Below are positions 24,842 to 36,357 of a DNA stretch of 64,000 nt, piece by piece. Positions within the stretch are counted from its first letter, which is position 1; each line of letters opens with the position of its first letter. The position numbers and the translations under genes are program-made. The notes beneath the pieces are model-generated. The model did not search any database. It saw nothing but the letters and a program-made list of their open reading frames with translations, and was not told where the DNA came from. This DNA comes from Platycnemis pennipes. Taxonomy: Eukaryota; Arthropoda; Insecta; Odonata; Platycnemididae. The stretch lies in NCBI GenBank assembly GCA_933228895.1, contig OW121857.1, positions 5,208,001 to 5,272,000 of the forward strand, read 5' to 3'.

Positions 24842-25317
24842 AATACGCCGCCAATATATAAAATCCTTATGAAAAGGGCTTTAAATAACGAACTGGAACG
24901 TGTACGGCGAAGATCGGCAAGATTTGTATAGGGACGGTACGATAACTATATTAGCGTAACCAGTCTGTTAAATGAATTAAAATGGAAGTTATTTTAATTG
25001 GGACCGTAGGATGAATTATAGACTTTAATAAATTCCAAGACATAATTTTCACTGATTACGTTAAAAATATTTTGCGAACTCCAACTTACTATGGTAGACT
25101 GGACCATTGTCATAAAATTAGAGAAATTGATTGCCGAACTGTCAGATTCTAAATGTCCTTATTTCTTTGTACAATTTGGGATATGAATAGGTGTAAACAT
25201 TATTTCCAATTTTATAAATACAAGTACTGATACCATAGGTAGTTGCATGTTGGAATGAGAAATTTAAGGTATTACAACTAAAAGCACGTTTGTGCAGGGT
25301 ATTATGTAGATCTATAT
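24842..25317 (+). pseudogene. LINE-A (CR1-like) 3' fragment
   Basis: It matches the C-terminal part and 3' end of the LINE-A copy at 58053-59768. Readable pieces are ELERVRRRSARFV, a stop, GRYDNYISVTSLLNELKW, then ILRTPTYYGRLDHCHKIREI. The 3' tail tgcagggtattatgtagat is near 25297. It is 5'-truncated, with stops and frameshifts. Confidence 0.8.
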
Positions 25318-25987
25318 GTATCACTTTTCCATTACGGTCGTTTAGCAGCTCCTTCCATGTGATTTCTTCCGGCGAAAAATGTTTCTGGCGGACCCTTTGC
25401 TCAGGATTGGTAGCAAAATCTCTCCTAAGAATGGCATTTGCCCATTTTCTCAAAATTACCAGTTTCTTGGGCACAAAAAAATTGGACCATCTCCGGGTTA
25501 CTATCTTAAACCGAAGGTCCTGGTTCAATACAACGATGGCCCTTATATACAATCTTCGCGAAATAATTCCGTGAGTACTTTAAATAAAATGAGTACTACA
25601 AAGCTGATTCTGACAATATTATAAAAAACACAGAAAGCATATGTGTCCTCACCATGCAACGACAAAGTATTTTAGGGCGAGCTACAGTGCTGCCATCTAC
25701 TCGGACAGCTTCTTCTCGGCGACAATAGCGGCGACTAGGATAGCGAGAAGTGTCCAGTCCTGACTATTCTAAGTCCGTGTTCTGAAGTCATAATGAGATT
25801 ATAAAAAAATCTAGTGTCCATAGTTTACAAGTCATCAAAATTGAAATAGATTTTGAAAATGCGTGGGAATATGGCAGATGTGGTCACAGGTGCACTAGAC
25901 ATCTCTATTCTCATTATCTGTGACTTGTTCTGAGTCTAGCATCAAATTTTCGCAAATTATGACACTTAAAGAGCAGGGTGATAGTCC

Positions 25988-26235
25988 TGTGGGTGGAGTA
26001 TAGGGCTACCGACTGTATGTTCTTGGTTTGAATCCTGGGTGAGGCCTATAGGCATTCTCAAAAGATATGACTTGGACTTGTTCAGCTTAACCTGAGCTGG
26101 GTTACTTGATGGTTACCAGATCTTTCCTCGGGTTGCCCAGGGAAATGAGCTTGACCCCCATCTTTCGTGTGGTGGATTTCACTCTCGGTTGGGTGAAGTA
26201 TTGTTGAGCTCTACCATCATCTTCCAGACCAACCT
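25988..26235 (+). mobile_element. tRNA-type SINE remnant, copy 1
   Basis: A B box GGTTTGAATCC at 26025-26035 follows an A-box-like tggagtatagggct near 25995. The spacing fits an internal pol III promoter of tRNA origin. A tRNA-unrelated body follows with 'cctcgggttgcccagggaaa' and 'ttcactctcggttgg'. The ends are approximate. Confidence 0.5.
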
Positions 26236-26370
26236 TTCAGTTGAACACAACTTTTTAAACCACTTAACTGGTGGAGATTGATATTTTTCTTGTAAATGTG
26301 AGAAGGCTTTTTATAGAGAGTTGAGTGTCGATAAAAGTACATAATAGGCTGAGTGAGTAATTAGACCAAC

Positions 26371-26638
26371 CTCCATGGAACGAGGATTGTCTGCGAGAAG
26401 CTTTTTTGAGTAGTCTCGGTCCAGACAAAGATATTGCAATGGCCCCGATTGGTGCTGTCAGCATGATGGAAAGCACGGAGATGACGAGAACTATTTTTGC
26501 CCACTCAATCTCGTCTTTCTCTGGGTTCAGCCCATCGTCGTCGACTGGGTTGTCGTCAGTAATGGCAGCGTTGTGTCTGCTGCCTCCCTCCTCCGATTTA
26601 CCAGTCAGTAATCCAAGGACTACTGGCCCCAGGGCAGC
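26371..26638 (-). CDS. SLC9B: SLC9B antiporter exon (last transmembrane region)
   Basis: The acceptor is ttccc ag|GCT (phase 0) and the donor CATGGAG|gttggt (phase 1). It starts AALGPVVLGLLTGK, continuing KATVQ from the previous exon. An Asp-rich loop (ITDDNPVDDDGLNPEKDE) comes next, then a strong hydrophobic helix (WAKIVLVISVLSIML...) ending at a basic stretch LLKKASRRQ. KATVQAALGPV is a well-conserved animal NHA segment in the second half of the fold. Confidence 0.9.
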
Positions 26639-26734
26639 CTGGGAAAAAGAGAATTCACATGTGCCTGTTAGACTTTGAAGTGGGATTGGATGAGGAGGAA
26701 GTTTTCCACTTAATTTTGGTGATTTATGTCTTAC

Positions 26735-26836
26735 CTGCACTGTAGCCTTGGCCATCCATGATAAGGAAACAAATATCTTCTCCTTTAAATTCAGCTTGCA
26801 ACCTATAGATATTACTATTGTGCAGAGTATTCTTAT
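26735..26836 (-). CDS. SLC9B: SLC9B antiporter exon (34 codons)
   Basis: The acceptor is tttcag|ATA (phase 0) and the donor GTGCAG|gtaaga (phase 0). It encodes IRILCTIVISIGCKLNLKEK followed by IFVSLSWMAKATVQ. The NLKEK(I/L)F..SW.(A/P)KATVQ pattern is diagnostic of SLC9B proteins. The exon is only 102 bp, but both neighbours join it without a frame change. Confidence 0.9.
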
Positions 26837-27865
26837 CTGAAAGTAAAGTATGCTTGGTAAGTAACTGAACCATGCTCCTGCATATATATATACTATTTGT
26901 GTTTCTGAACAGTTTTATTATGATGATAGTGAAAATGAAATGATGCTTTGCATATGAACATGTGCCATCAAAATGGACTTGCTACAAGTGTGCAACGACT
27001 GCATTCACTTGTTACTTGCTCAGTTCTAAGTTGAGAGAACATAAAGTTACTGATCCTAGAATGAAAAACATGACTTGCGCATTGTAGCATTGGTGCTCAG
27101 TAGGAGACTAGTGTTGCGTGCAAATGTCGAGACTCGGCCCTGCATGCTATATCGGGGACTGGAACCTGCGAACATTATTACGGGTCCTTGCCCTTGGTGT
27201 CGGGAATCAATGTCTCGCAAGAAGCTGCATTTTGATATAAAATACTCAAAGGAAATTTCCAACTTAATTATGATGATTTTGGTGTCTGTATCATTGTCTC
27301 TCTTGATGTTTGGAAACAAATGTTAATGGATGCTTGGCCCACGTCAGTAGAAATTTGGTTAATTACTTAAAGACTGTGGCTTTAAGTATTTGTATTAGTA
27401 AGGTATTAACATGAAGGGCAAACTTACGTACGGCGGCAATTATGAAGAGGTGAAGCCTATAGAGAAGATTGCAGCCGACTCTTCGGTCTAAGGTTACAAG
27501 TCTATACTTACATTCTACCTTCTCTGGCAACCGGCAGAGTAACAAAGTGAACACTGACTCCCCGTTTACATGTTTCGAATGGGTTTATAAACGTACAATA
27601 TGGCCCTGTGTGTCCCCTTCCACCTTGCGAGAAGTGTATGCGGGCACTTCCTAAATTTAACATGGAAAATACCAAATATAGTTGGGAAACACAAAACAGC
27701 ACTTCCTAGCAGTGGACATCACTAGAATGCTTTTGGGAAATATGTCCTTCCCATTTAAGGTCTTCAAGCTTCCATTCGCACATATCCACATCTACTCTTG
27801 TATGCGTGAGCACTCCATGTAGTTAACAATACAGGAAGCAATTGTCTTTGAAGGTAATTGCCGAG

Positions 27866-28075
27866 GGTGGTCACGGTAGACAGATTGGTAAAGCTGCAAC
27901 ATCAGCTTGGGCATCAGAAGGCTGTGTGTTTGAACCCCGACTCAGGCATTGGTGATGATTAGTCTGAAGATTATGGTTGGTGTTCACTTTGGGTTGGCAG
28001 TGAAATGTGTATTCAGAGTTCCCTAAAATGTAATTCTATGACCACTACTCCTGGATGTCATAATGGACTTGGTTT
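27866..28075 (+). mobile_element. tRNA-type SINE remnant, copy 2
   Basis: B-box-like GTTTGAACCCC at 27927-27937 is preceded by ggtggtcacggtagacag, an A-box-like stretch. It differs in body sequence from the SINE at 25988, so it may be another family. The boundaries are approximate. Confidence 0.45.
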
Positions 28076-29699
28076 AGTCTACTACACAAATGCACAAATG
28101 TTTTTGGTCAATAAAGTAAGCTGTTGACTTTATTTTTACTTAAAATTGCATTTTCTAACAGCTGTCCAGCTGGTGGGATTAGTTCAATTAAAATATAGCC
28201 ACCCAAGTGTCTCCTTGTTGATTTAATATATATCATGTGTGGGAATCTTGAATTTGATTATATATTTATTTTATATTTATGTGCAGAGTCAGTATTTGTG
28301 AAAAATATCAAGGAATAGTGTTGTGGAACCTCATTTCATTGCAATGATATGAGTTAGTTTAATGTTCCTATCGAAAATCTGTGATGTGCGGTAGGCCTCC
28401 TTGTGGATTTTTTTATCATTGCCTTGCCTTGTACCTATCCCTGACTTGAGCTATCTAGTAATGACAGACATTCATTTATTATGTTTCGTGCACCAAGTGT
28501 TATGTTTTTTTATTATTACACTAAATACATTTCATTCCTGTGTTCATTATTTGAAAATCAGTTTTTTCTCGTACAAAACACATGTTGTTGAAAAGCAACA
28601 GGGAAATGGAATTACTGAGGAGGTGAACTCTTATTTCATATCATCAATTGACCAGAGTAAAATATTTATTAATTTATTTAGGCTTTGCAGCACTATTGAT
28701 TTTTGCTGATGTTTGTGAATCTAGTTACCTTTGATTGTTATGACAGTGGTTGAAATAACTTATGCAATTATGAGCAGGGAATGGAAAATCAAGGTGGCCA
28801 GCATCATTTGGTGATTGCGGTAGAGTTGCATGCTGTTTGCCAGTTTTATTAGATTTGAAATAGAAAAAAATAGAAAAAGAGGAATGGCATAATAAGAGTT
28901 TATTGTAGCTGGGGAGTTGATGAAGCCAGGCTAAGGAATGCAGACTCTTAAACATTTTATAAAGAGATTAGAATGATTGCTTAGCATGCAACCACAATTA
29001 GAACCTTGTGATGAAGGTGACAAAAACAGAGAAATAAAAAAATAATGTTAATTTGGGGTGAAAATATGGATGAAAGTATATTTAGGTGGGCATTATGAGT
29101 TAGAATAGATAGAGGAACATTCTTTGTAGCAAGGAATTTATGATGGAATCCAGTTCAGTAGCTGGGATATAAGGAAAAGAATTGTTTAGTTATGTCAGCA
29201 TTTCTAAATGGAAGGGAGTTGATGAATGGAATTGAAATTTTGAGGTGCATGTATATTACTAGTCATTATTTCAACGTTTAGCTTTGAGAGGCTCTGTGAC
29301 TTGGAGTGGCAAGCGTGAGCTCTGAGGATGGAGAGGTTGAGAGAGGTGAACGAGACATGAGGGGCTAAATGCTTCTGGTGTGGAGGGACAGCTATTGGAG
29401 GGAAATGGTGGGAGGCAGAGGAAGTGGGAAGGCAAACTGAGGGAGCCATTTGAAGCCTGTGCTCTGAGACGTTATTGAAAGAGAGGTGGGATGGAGCTTT
29501 ATTGATAGTGGGAGGGACGGAGGAAGGTACGAGAGAAGTTCAAGTAGAAGGTGGTGTAGATCATACTTGTGGTGCATTACAAGTCTGGTCAATATTAATG
29601 GTCACATATTCATCTATGCAAAGGTAAAATAATGCCTTGAGTAGTAACTAGGCGTAGAAGTAAGGAAACAGTTTTTCAGTACATACATCTGGAGCATGT

Positions 29700-30105
29700 T
29701 TCTTTACGGCAGTGAGGCATGGACGATGACAGCAATGGAGAAGAAAAGGGTGGAAGTATTCCAAATACGTTGCTATCGAAGAATGATGAAGATAAAATGG
29801 ATCGACCGAGTGACAAATGAAGAAGTCTTAAGAAGAGTGGGAGAAAAGAGAAGTCTGCTGAAAACATTAAAATGAAGATGGGAACAACGTAATTGGCCAC
29901 ATCTAAAGACACGATGGCCTGATGAAGACAATCGTCGAAGGAAAAGTGAACGGGAAGAATGGAAAAGGCAGGCCTCGTATGAGTTACATAGAACAGGTCG
30001 TAAAGGACGTGAAAGAGAGGAACTACGTAAATATGAAGAGATTAGCCGATAGAAGAACTCAGTGGAGGGCTGCATCAATCAAATCTGAGGATTGATGACC
30101 AATGA
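29700..30105 (+). pseudogene. RTE-like LINE 3' fragment
   Basis: It reads LYGSEAWTMTAMEKKRVEVF, then WIDRVTNEEVLRRVGEKRSL; after a frameshift, GHILRHDGLMKTIVEGKVNG and VKDVKERNYVNMKRLADRRT, ending attgatgaccaatgatgaag. This is the C-terminal domain after the reverse transcriptase in RTE-type elements. It is closest to the copy at 46330-48602. It is 5'-truncated and inactive. Confidence 0.8.
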
Positions 30106-30423
30106 TGAAGCAGGAACTGAGGTGACTGTGTTTTTTAAAGCTCATCAAACAATTGCTGTGTTATTGGGAGCATAAATAGTGAAAGAGCATATTCTTGCAT
30201 TACATTTTAGTATTTAACCTGACTTAAAATAAAACTATGCAAAAGTGTTGAGTAAAAGGGAAGGCAATGGTGGACTTATTGAGAGAAGAATTCAAATAAG
30301 CAGCATCTAAGATTTGCACTGTGCTGTGTTGATATTATTTTCCAAAGGAATAAGTGATTCTTGTTGGCTTGAGCATCTTTATCGTATGTAGTTTGGATTA
30401 ATGATGCTCATCAGCGGTCTTAC

Positions 30424-30567
30424 CACAACGCCCACAATTAGGATGCACAGGCCAATGGACACCAGTCTTGGTTCCAGTTCATTCAGTTTGATTTCAGTTC
30501 CTGTCAGTCCAAATAGTATCGGCTCAAATATTATCCAGAAAACCTCAAAAGCAGTTGCTACTGGATT
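30424..30567 (-). CDS. SLC9B: SLC9B antiporter exon (48 codons)
   Basis: The acceptor is atttccag|AAT (phase 0) and the donor GTTGTG|gtaaga (phase 0). It encodes NPVATAFEVFWIIFEPILFG, then LTGTEIKLNELEPRLVSIGL and CILIVGVV. FEPILFGLTG is a conserved helix of SLC9B transporters near the second broken-helix region of the NhaA-like fold. Confidence 0.9.
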
Positions 30568-30913
30568 CTGGAAATGAAAGTATAAAAATATTTATTGGTA
30601 CATATATTTGTATGTGTATATTTTTTTGCATGTGCACTCTATTTGGTGAATTATTAAGTGGCAGGTACATTTTTTTAAGTTCTTTTCCATTTCTGCACAA
30701 GCTACGTTAGCCACTGTGTGATTAGCAGAGAATTGCATGTATGTATAGATATGCAATTGCAATATACAAAAAACGAATACATACTGAGGTATAAAACTGT
30801 GGGCTACTCACCATTTTCCTTCGTGTAAGCATGCAAAGGAACACTAAAGGCATTAAATTTTCCTAGTTTGTACATTTACTCATGTCAAAGAATGGGTTGA
30901 GTGAATGGCTTAC

Positions 30914-31078
30914 ATCTTCGATGTCCCAGCCTTGAGTTGTCCAGCAGACGCAGGAGACAAAAGCGGCTGTTATGCAGCCAAGGGGCCCAGCACCTCCGAA
31001 GCCTATTTCCTCGCTGCCAATCACAGCCACCAACCCACCACCAAACAGCATCAGCACTCTTAAAGGCACCACAAAAGG
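30914..31078 (-). CDS. SLC9B: SLC9B antiporter exon (55 codons)
   Basis: The acceptor is cttccag|CCT (phase 0) and the donor GAAGAT|gtaagc (phase 0). It encodes PFVVPLRVLMLFGGGLVAVI, then GSEEIGFGGAGPLGCITAAF and VSCVCWTTQGWDIED. It includes two hydrophobic helices around a Gly-rich turn (GFGGAGPLG), as expected for this part of the family. Confidence 0.9.
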
Positions 31079-31368
31079 CTGGAAGGAAAGTGGCTCAGTA
31101 AACATTTGTGCATTAAGAAATTACCCACATGAGGTGTGACTAATTTTCTGTTAAAAGTAATTCTTTTTTGTCCACATAATTCTTTTTTTTCGTGTTCAGG
31201 ACAGATTCAAAAAATGTCCACACTTATATTTGATGTTGAGTGGAGAGAGTAAGGGGGGAAATGGTGGAAAAGGGTGGTGGGTATGTCAGGATGTGTGGGG
31301 TTGGCTTGAGGATTTGAGCCATGGGTCTGGAATGTGGGAGGCGGAAGTGGGGTGGATGGGATCAGGGT

Positions 31369-32112
31369 ACATCTACATCTACATAATACCCTGCAAGCCA
31401 CCATAAAGGTGTGTGGCAGGGGGTGGATTCTCACCAAAGATGCACTACATATCATGCATAAAAAAGTATTAATATTTATATACCGTTCTAAACTTCACTA
31501 TTTAAAAAAGATAAAAATAGCATAGCAAACATGCAAAAACATGCTGTTAGTTGGGTTAGCTTCAAGTCCTTATACCAACTTGCAGCTACCAATGTTATAC
31601 ATTGCTTGTATTGGATATATTCAAATACCTAATTGTACGAGGAAAAAAGGACATTTTGAATCTGTCAGTTCGACTATCAATTTCTCTAATTTTGTGATCA
31701 TGGTCCAGTCTACCATAGTAAGTTGGGGTCGCAAAATATTTTTAATGTCATCACCGAAAATATGGTCTTGGAATTTATTTAAGAGATTAAATCTAAATTT
31801 CAACCTGCAATCTGACAATGATTCCCATTTTCATTCATTTAATAGACTGGTCACGCTAATATAGTTATTGTACCGTCCCTTTACAAATCTTGCCGATCTT
31901 CGCTGCACACGTTCGTTATTTAGACCGATTTCGTAGGGATCCCATACACTGGCAGCATATTCTAAATGGGAAGGGAAAAGTAGCTGATTTCTCGTACATG
32001 ATCGTCACATTTACCCAGTACTCTTTTAGTTTCCCAGTTTATCCCAGTTTATGATTCACTTGACCCATTATTTCACGTCGTATGTGTTTACCCCAGGAAA
32101 GATCATGTGTCA
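31369..32112 (-). pseudogene. LINE-A (CR1-like) 3' copy
   Basis: It begins at its 3' tail on the plus strand (catctacatctacataatac). Going up on the minus strand it matches LINE-A through the TYYGRLDH, KFQ..IF..DVKNIL, RVCSEDRQDL-region and HLEYAASVWDP segments to the motif DLSWGK..R, then stops (5' truncation). The frame is broken in several places. It lies in the SLC9B intron, same strand as the gene. Confidence 0.8.
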
Positions 32113-32972
32113 TGATCATGTGTGGGTAGAGTCATCGGAGCTGACTACCCGCGGTGGCAGTGGGTGGTAGTGGCATTGATGGAGGGTTGGGAAGACAGTA
32201 TGTGGGTGGGGGGGGGGTTAATGGAAGAGGGAGAGGCTGAGGAGGGGAGAGTGGGAAGCATACAGAAAGTTGTTAACAATGATGCAATGTGTGACTACAC
32301 AATTTTAAATCATGATTTGCTCGAGATCGTCTAGCATTTACTTTCCGTTTGCAAAATTTCCAAAGGAAAAATCACTTCTATGATTTCTGAATCTGTTCCT
32401 GAAGATGATGTGAAGTCGAAACCACAATCGTTTTATATTAAATTTATGTGGACAAACAAAGTATTACCTTTTACAATGATCAGTAAATTCCACAAAGTCA
32501 TGCCGGAAACCACCAACTTTAATTTTCTTGAATTTATTAGCTTAAAAATAATGATTTATTGACGGAAAAATGCTTAAAAATCCATTTGACTGGCACATGT
32601 CTTTGGGAATTTTCTCTCTCCGTATTAACTTATTTCTGGGAAGAAATCATGCACAGTCAAGTGGTATTTTATGATCTGACATTCTCACATGCCAAAAGTT
32701 GGTACATGAATAGCAGTAGGTAAAACTCGTAACAATATTGAGTTACTTCTGTTTTTGTACTCAAAATATGGAGTAATATTTGAGGACATGTTTTTATGGC
32801 AATAGCTTGGCTTTCTCATATGGAACCCTATACTTGTTTCCATTGAATTGTTATGGTCAATGGAGTTGAGTTCGTTTAAATACTTGATTATTTGTAGCAA
32901 ATATAAGTGAATATTCTCAATTTTCAAATCAAGTGGTTGAATGCTAAAGAGAGCTAGTCTGAAGTCACTCAC
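32113..32972 (-). other. SLC9B intron segment, nothing recognised
   Basis: A G-rich, low-complexity stretch lies at 32140-32270; the rest is AT-rich. No exon or repeat family is recognised. Confidence 0.5.
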
Positions 32973-33079
32973 GTCGCCTCGGTCGGGAACATACTTGGAG
33001 AGGAGACCCCACACGATACCGAAGCCGACACCCAGAATGATGGCCAGTGGTCCCATCAAAATCTCGTAAGCCAAAGCAT
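32973..33079 (-). CDS. SLC9B: SLC9B antiporter exon (residues 183-217)
   Basis: The acceptor is tttttacag|AT (phase 1; joins G+AT = Asp182) and the donor GGCGAC|gtgagt (phase 0). It encodes ALAYEILMGPLAIILGVGFG and IVWGLLSKYVPDRGD: one hydrophobic helix and the following cytosolic loop. The GVGFGIVWG...YVPDR pattern is typical of animal NHA proteins. Confidence 0.9.
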
Positions 33080-33208
33080 CTGTAAAAAAAAAAACGTTCA
33101 TTAAATCTTGGGAGGTAGACTTTTTGACATGGGTGATGCATTCTTTAATATGAGTCAATTTAAGTGATGGACGTGTGGTTTTGAAGTTACTCTTATGATA
33201 CTTCCCTA

Positions 33209-33993
33209 GTAGCAATTGATATCCATACAATATCCGTAATATCCAACTACAATGTCCAAACAATATCCAATTTTCATCCGCTAATCTTATATAGATATCC
33301 ATACAATGTCCGAAGATGCCACCAAATGCCATCCATATAATATACAACTTGGATATTAAATAAAAAGGGTATCCCTTCCCCTGCTTCATGTTTTTCTCTA
33401 AATAATAATTAAATATTACCCTCCTACTTGCTAGAAATCAGTAGAGCAGCACTTTGCAATTTTCCACACTTGTTTATGTCACCTCAAAGAGTTCTGACGT
33501 ACCTTTTGTCATTACTTAAAGGCTACTGCATATAGCAGCCTCTAGATAATGATGTAAGGAACGTCAAAACATGGTTGAGGTGAAATAAAACAATTGTTGA
33601 AAATTACACAGTGCTGCTCTACTGTTTTATTGCAATGAATTTTATCAAAGATCACTCGTCTAACATTGATTTTTACTCCTACATGTTTGATCACAAACTT
33701 AAAAATGTATTTCACCATCATTGTAAAGTATTATACTAGAAACATTAAGTACAGCATTACATGCACAATAATAGTATATTTGCGTCCTGATAACCAAAAT
33801 AACCATTCAATATCCAAAAGGCAGTCATAAATTAACATCCATACAATATCCCATACCCATAGATGTAATGGGTTATCAAAAAAGCAGTAGTACATCAACA
33901 TCCAAACAATATCCACACAATATTACACTTTGATGTAATGCTTTTAGGATATTGGTAATACTCTATGTATATTGTATAGATATCAATTGCTAC
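33209..33993. mobile_element. TIR element with TA target site (785 bp, hosts a nested insert)
   Basis: The ends are inverted repeats: GTAGCAATTGATATCCATAC on the left, and GTAGCAATTGATATCTATAC when the right end is read inward. TA lies on both sides (33207-33208 and 33994-33995), suggesting a Tc1/mariner-type MITE. Both flanking parts carry many degenerate copies of ATATCCA(A/T)ACAATATCC-like units. The middle is interrupted by the separate element at 33439-33624. Confidence 0.65.
33439..33624. mobile_element. Nested foldback/MITE (186 bp)
   Basis: The ends are long inverted repeats: CAGTAGAGCAGCACTTTG on the left, CAGTAGAGCAGCACTGTG when the right end is read inward. Similarity continues through the ttatgtcacctcaa and ctgacgt(a/t)cc blocks, about 65 nt per arm. 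Almost the whole element can fold. No clear target duplication is seen. It sits inside 33209-33993. Confidence 0.65.
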
Positions 33994-34162
33994 TAGTGTT
34001 GTAATTATGGGATCAACATCAGTAAGAAGTCAGTCCCTTAGATCAATAATATCACATTTATCAAAGAAATTAATCATGCATTACCACTTGGTGACGTTTG
34101 AAAGATTTCTAATGCAAGTTGCAACTTAAATTTGGTTGTGAAGAAAGTCTTGCTAATCTTAC

Positions 34163-34338
34163 CTGAAGAGAACATCATGCTCTGTATCACTCCAAACACA
34201 GCGACGGAAAATGCATCATCGATGCCAGAGACCGCAATGATGAGTGTCGGTATACCCTTGGCGACGCCATAGCCCTTCTCTCGGAGCCGGATCAAGCAAG
34301 GCACCACCACTGCTGGGGAGACGGCTGCCACTATCGAC
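34163..34338 (-). CDS. SLC9B: SLC9B antiporter exon with the paired transport aspartates
   Basis: The acceptor is cctggcag|G (phase 2) and the donor TCTTCAG|gtaaga (phase 1). It encodes SIVAAVSPAVVVPCLIRLRE, then KGYGVAKGIPTLIIAVSGID and DAFSVAVFGVIQSMMFSS. The Asp-Asp pair (codons at 34220-34215, residues 163-164) corresponds to the DD ion-binding motif of NhaA/NHA2-type antiporters. AAVSPAVVVP is the conserved half-helix crossing region. Both aspartates are intact, so transport competence is expected. Confidence 0.93.
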
Positions 34339-35039
34339 CTGCCAGGAAATCACTGTTAATGCTTGTATTGTAAAATGGAGGACTCAATAGTAGCCTCCCT
34401 GTTTTTGTGGGTGATCTTGTGAGCGTAGGAAACTGTGAGGGGACACCGAATTTGTTGTCACTTACCAATAGTGGCATCCAGAACTTTGAAGGATGATCAT
34501 ATTTTAGATTTAGTTTTAAAATTACATCTTATCTTTGTTGCCTTTAATATGTAACCAAAAATATAAATAAGATTAAAATTTTATTCATCCGAGAATAGTG
34601 AAATGGAAAGCTCAGTTCTGTGAATACGTACTTTATTTTTTTTTGTCGTGATGTGGAAGAGTATGAATAGATTAATTACTTTTCCCTACACAACATGACG
34701 AAATGGATGCTCAAAAATGTGAAGTACCCAGTAGTTTTATGAAATAGTGGATGAACATGTGATATTAATGACACCCTGGGAATGAAGTGGACCAAAAAAA
34801 AAGAGAGTTACTGAGAGTAGCCACACTGCATATCTTTGTTAATTGTGGTTATTTTATCTTAAAGAAAATTGTTCACATACAGCAGTGTTGCCATTTTACA
34901 GTGATGCACATATGCAAGACACAAAATGAGAGACGTGTGCATGTAAATATCCACAAGAGCAAGGTAAGAATAATATCAACAAATGAAGTACAAAGGAAAA
35001 TAAAAAAAGAGAGTAGCAAAATAATGACGGGAAGGAAGG
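34339..35039 (-). other. SLC9B intron segment, nothing recognised
   Basis: AT-rich. An open frame at 34787-35080 on the plus strand resembles no known family. Confidence 0.45.
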
Positions 35040-35400
35040 TACCGGTTATTTTTGAGAGAGATGAGATAGGGCTAGGTTAGTAAATGCGGTTGAAGATAAC
35101 AAGAACGGATCGATGTTGTCGGGAAGTGAATTCAATAGGGAGGAGGAGAGATGGAAGAGGAGCGAACGTTTGGTTAGTGATAGTCTAGGAACGGGTAAAT
35201 GTTAGGTAAGGCATGAGCACGGGTAGGTCGAGATGGAACTCTGAAGTTGGTGAGAGATAGGAGTTCAGGGCTGTCAGTGATGGAGTTTAAAATGTTGTAA
35301 ATTAATTTTAAGTCGGTTTTAAGCCTGTTATTATGTAGAGTGCAGAGGGAAAGGGAAGAGAGAATGGTATTGGTGGACATATTGCGGAGGAGTGGGACTC
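35040..35400 (-). pseudogene. Non-LTR retrotransposon C-terminal fragment (probable CR1/jockey group)
   Basis: The minus-strand frame reads LCTLHNNRLKTDLKLIYNIL, then a PELLSLTNFRVPSRPTRAHA segment. The R(L)..DL..(L/I)Y.I(L/V)N....PELL pattern is common near the C terminus of arthropod LINE proteins. It has frameshifts; the 5' part is missing. The assignment rests on a short match. Confidence 0.45.
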
Positions 35401-35953
35401 GTGTGCTTCACAATCCTACAGAAGAAATTGGTTACACTGTTAATAGCTTTGAGATTAGAGTGTTGACAGCTTTTCAGAGGCTTAAGCCCCACAACACACC
35501 GAAAGACACGCTACGCTACCCCACACTACGCCATACAACGTAACATCACAGACCGAAAGACATAACAATGCCATGACACATGTCCTAAGATGCAAAATAT
35601 CAAGTTGGTGTAAATATCACATACAAAATGTTTTTAGACAGACCAAAGGTTGCCAAACACAATGTGATAAATATTTTCCCATTATTATGTCTAAGCTTCC
35701 AGTATTATTCGAAAAACTTAAAAGTGTTATTTTTTTACAGAGTAAAACCTTATAAATTGAAACTGTCATTTCTCATTTAGATTTCAATGAAGTGAAACAA
35801 AATTTCTAAAAAATGTTTATCAAAGCCTTTTCATCAATAATATATTATTTTAAATAATATCAACAGCCATGGAAGTTTGTTACGCTAATTTTGACAATGC
35901 TGTAAGAACTGCAGTATGTGCCTCGTGGCTGTAGTTCATTCCTTGGTGCTTAC

Positions 35954-36136
35954 CCGAGGAGGAAGCCCCATATCCAAGGCAAACCAAGCAGGTAGTGAGT
36001 CATCAAGGCAATGATGGTGCACTCGACCGTCCAGGGCACCAAGCCCAGCCTGAGCACCGTGGCGTAGAGGCGCTTGAGGGCTGCAGGGTCCAGATCCAAG
36101 CCGGCCCTTGTCAGGATGAGCACCAGAGCCACTTGC
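35954..36136 (-). CDS. SLC9B: SLC9B antiporter exon (residues 62-123)
   Basis: The acceptor is ctccgcag|G (phase 2) and the donor CTCCTCGG|gtaagc (phase 2). It encodes QVALVLILTRAGLDLDPAAL, then KRLYATVLRLGLVPWTVECT and IIALMTHYLLGLPWIWGFLL. TRAGLDLDP is a strongly conserved family motif, and the Glu in TVEC lies in the next helix. The end joins as GG+G to the exon starting at 34338. Confidence 0.92.
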
Positions 36137-36357
36137 CTGCGGAGGGACAGACACGTTGAGAACAACTTGAGCTTGCCTGCGTAGGATGCGGAAGGGACCT
36201 CAGGCCTTGCTGTGGCCAGACTGTCCTCTTTGCTGGGGATTGTCAGAGTTCTTAACCCATTGGCTTAAATAACCTGGCCTCTCGAAAGTGGTCTTTGCTT
36301 GCAAAGACAACAATTTGCTGGTCTCATAATTTTTTCAAGCGATACTATAATATTGAT

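Larger units (their letters stand above)
20899..26370 (-). other. SLC9B intron of 5.5 kb
   Basis: It runs from donor GGAG|gttggt (26370) to acceptor tttgcag (20899). It holds a 77-nt hairpin (21106), a pogo-like element (21612), a LINE-A fragment (24842) and a tRNA-type SINE (about 25988). In 22460-24841 and 25318-25987 I recognise nothing. Confidence 0.75.
26837..30423 (-). other. SLC9B intron of 3.6 kb
   Basis: It contains a SINE (27866-28075) and an RTE 3' fragment (29700-30105). 26837-27865 and 28076-29699 show nothing I recognise; 29280-29560 is purine-rich. Confidence 0.7.

Noticed and set aside
26025..26035. Functional tRNA gene at the B-box motif
   Set aside because: The sequence cannot fold into a full cloverleaf with an acceptor stem, and a long tRNA-unrelated body follows, so a SINE is the better reading.
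31226..31368. G-rich strand as a G-quadplex-type regulatory element
   Set aside because: The runs are mostly two to four G with irregular gaps, and similar purine-rich tracts occur elsewhere. Nothing specific supports a function.
32685..33389. A 234-codon minus-strand open frame
   Set aside because: Only 32973-33079 is coding. Clear splice sites bound it, and the rest is intron and transposon sequence that happens to stay open.
33209..33993. CRISPR-like array suggested by the ATATCCA...ATATCC units
   Set aside because: The units are degenerate, irregularly spaced and without uniform spacers, and the locus is eukaryotic.
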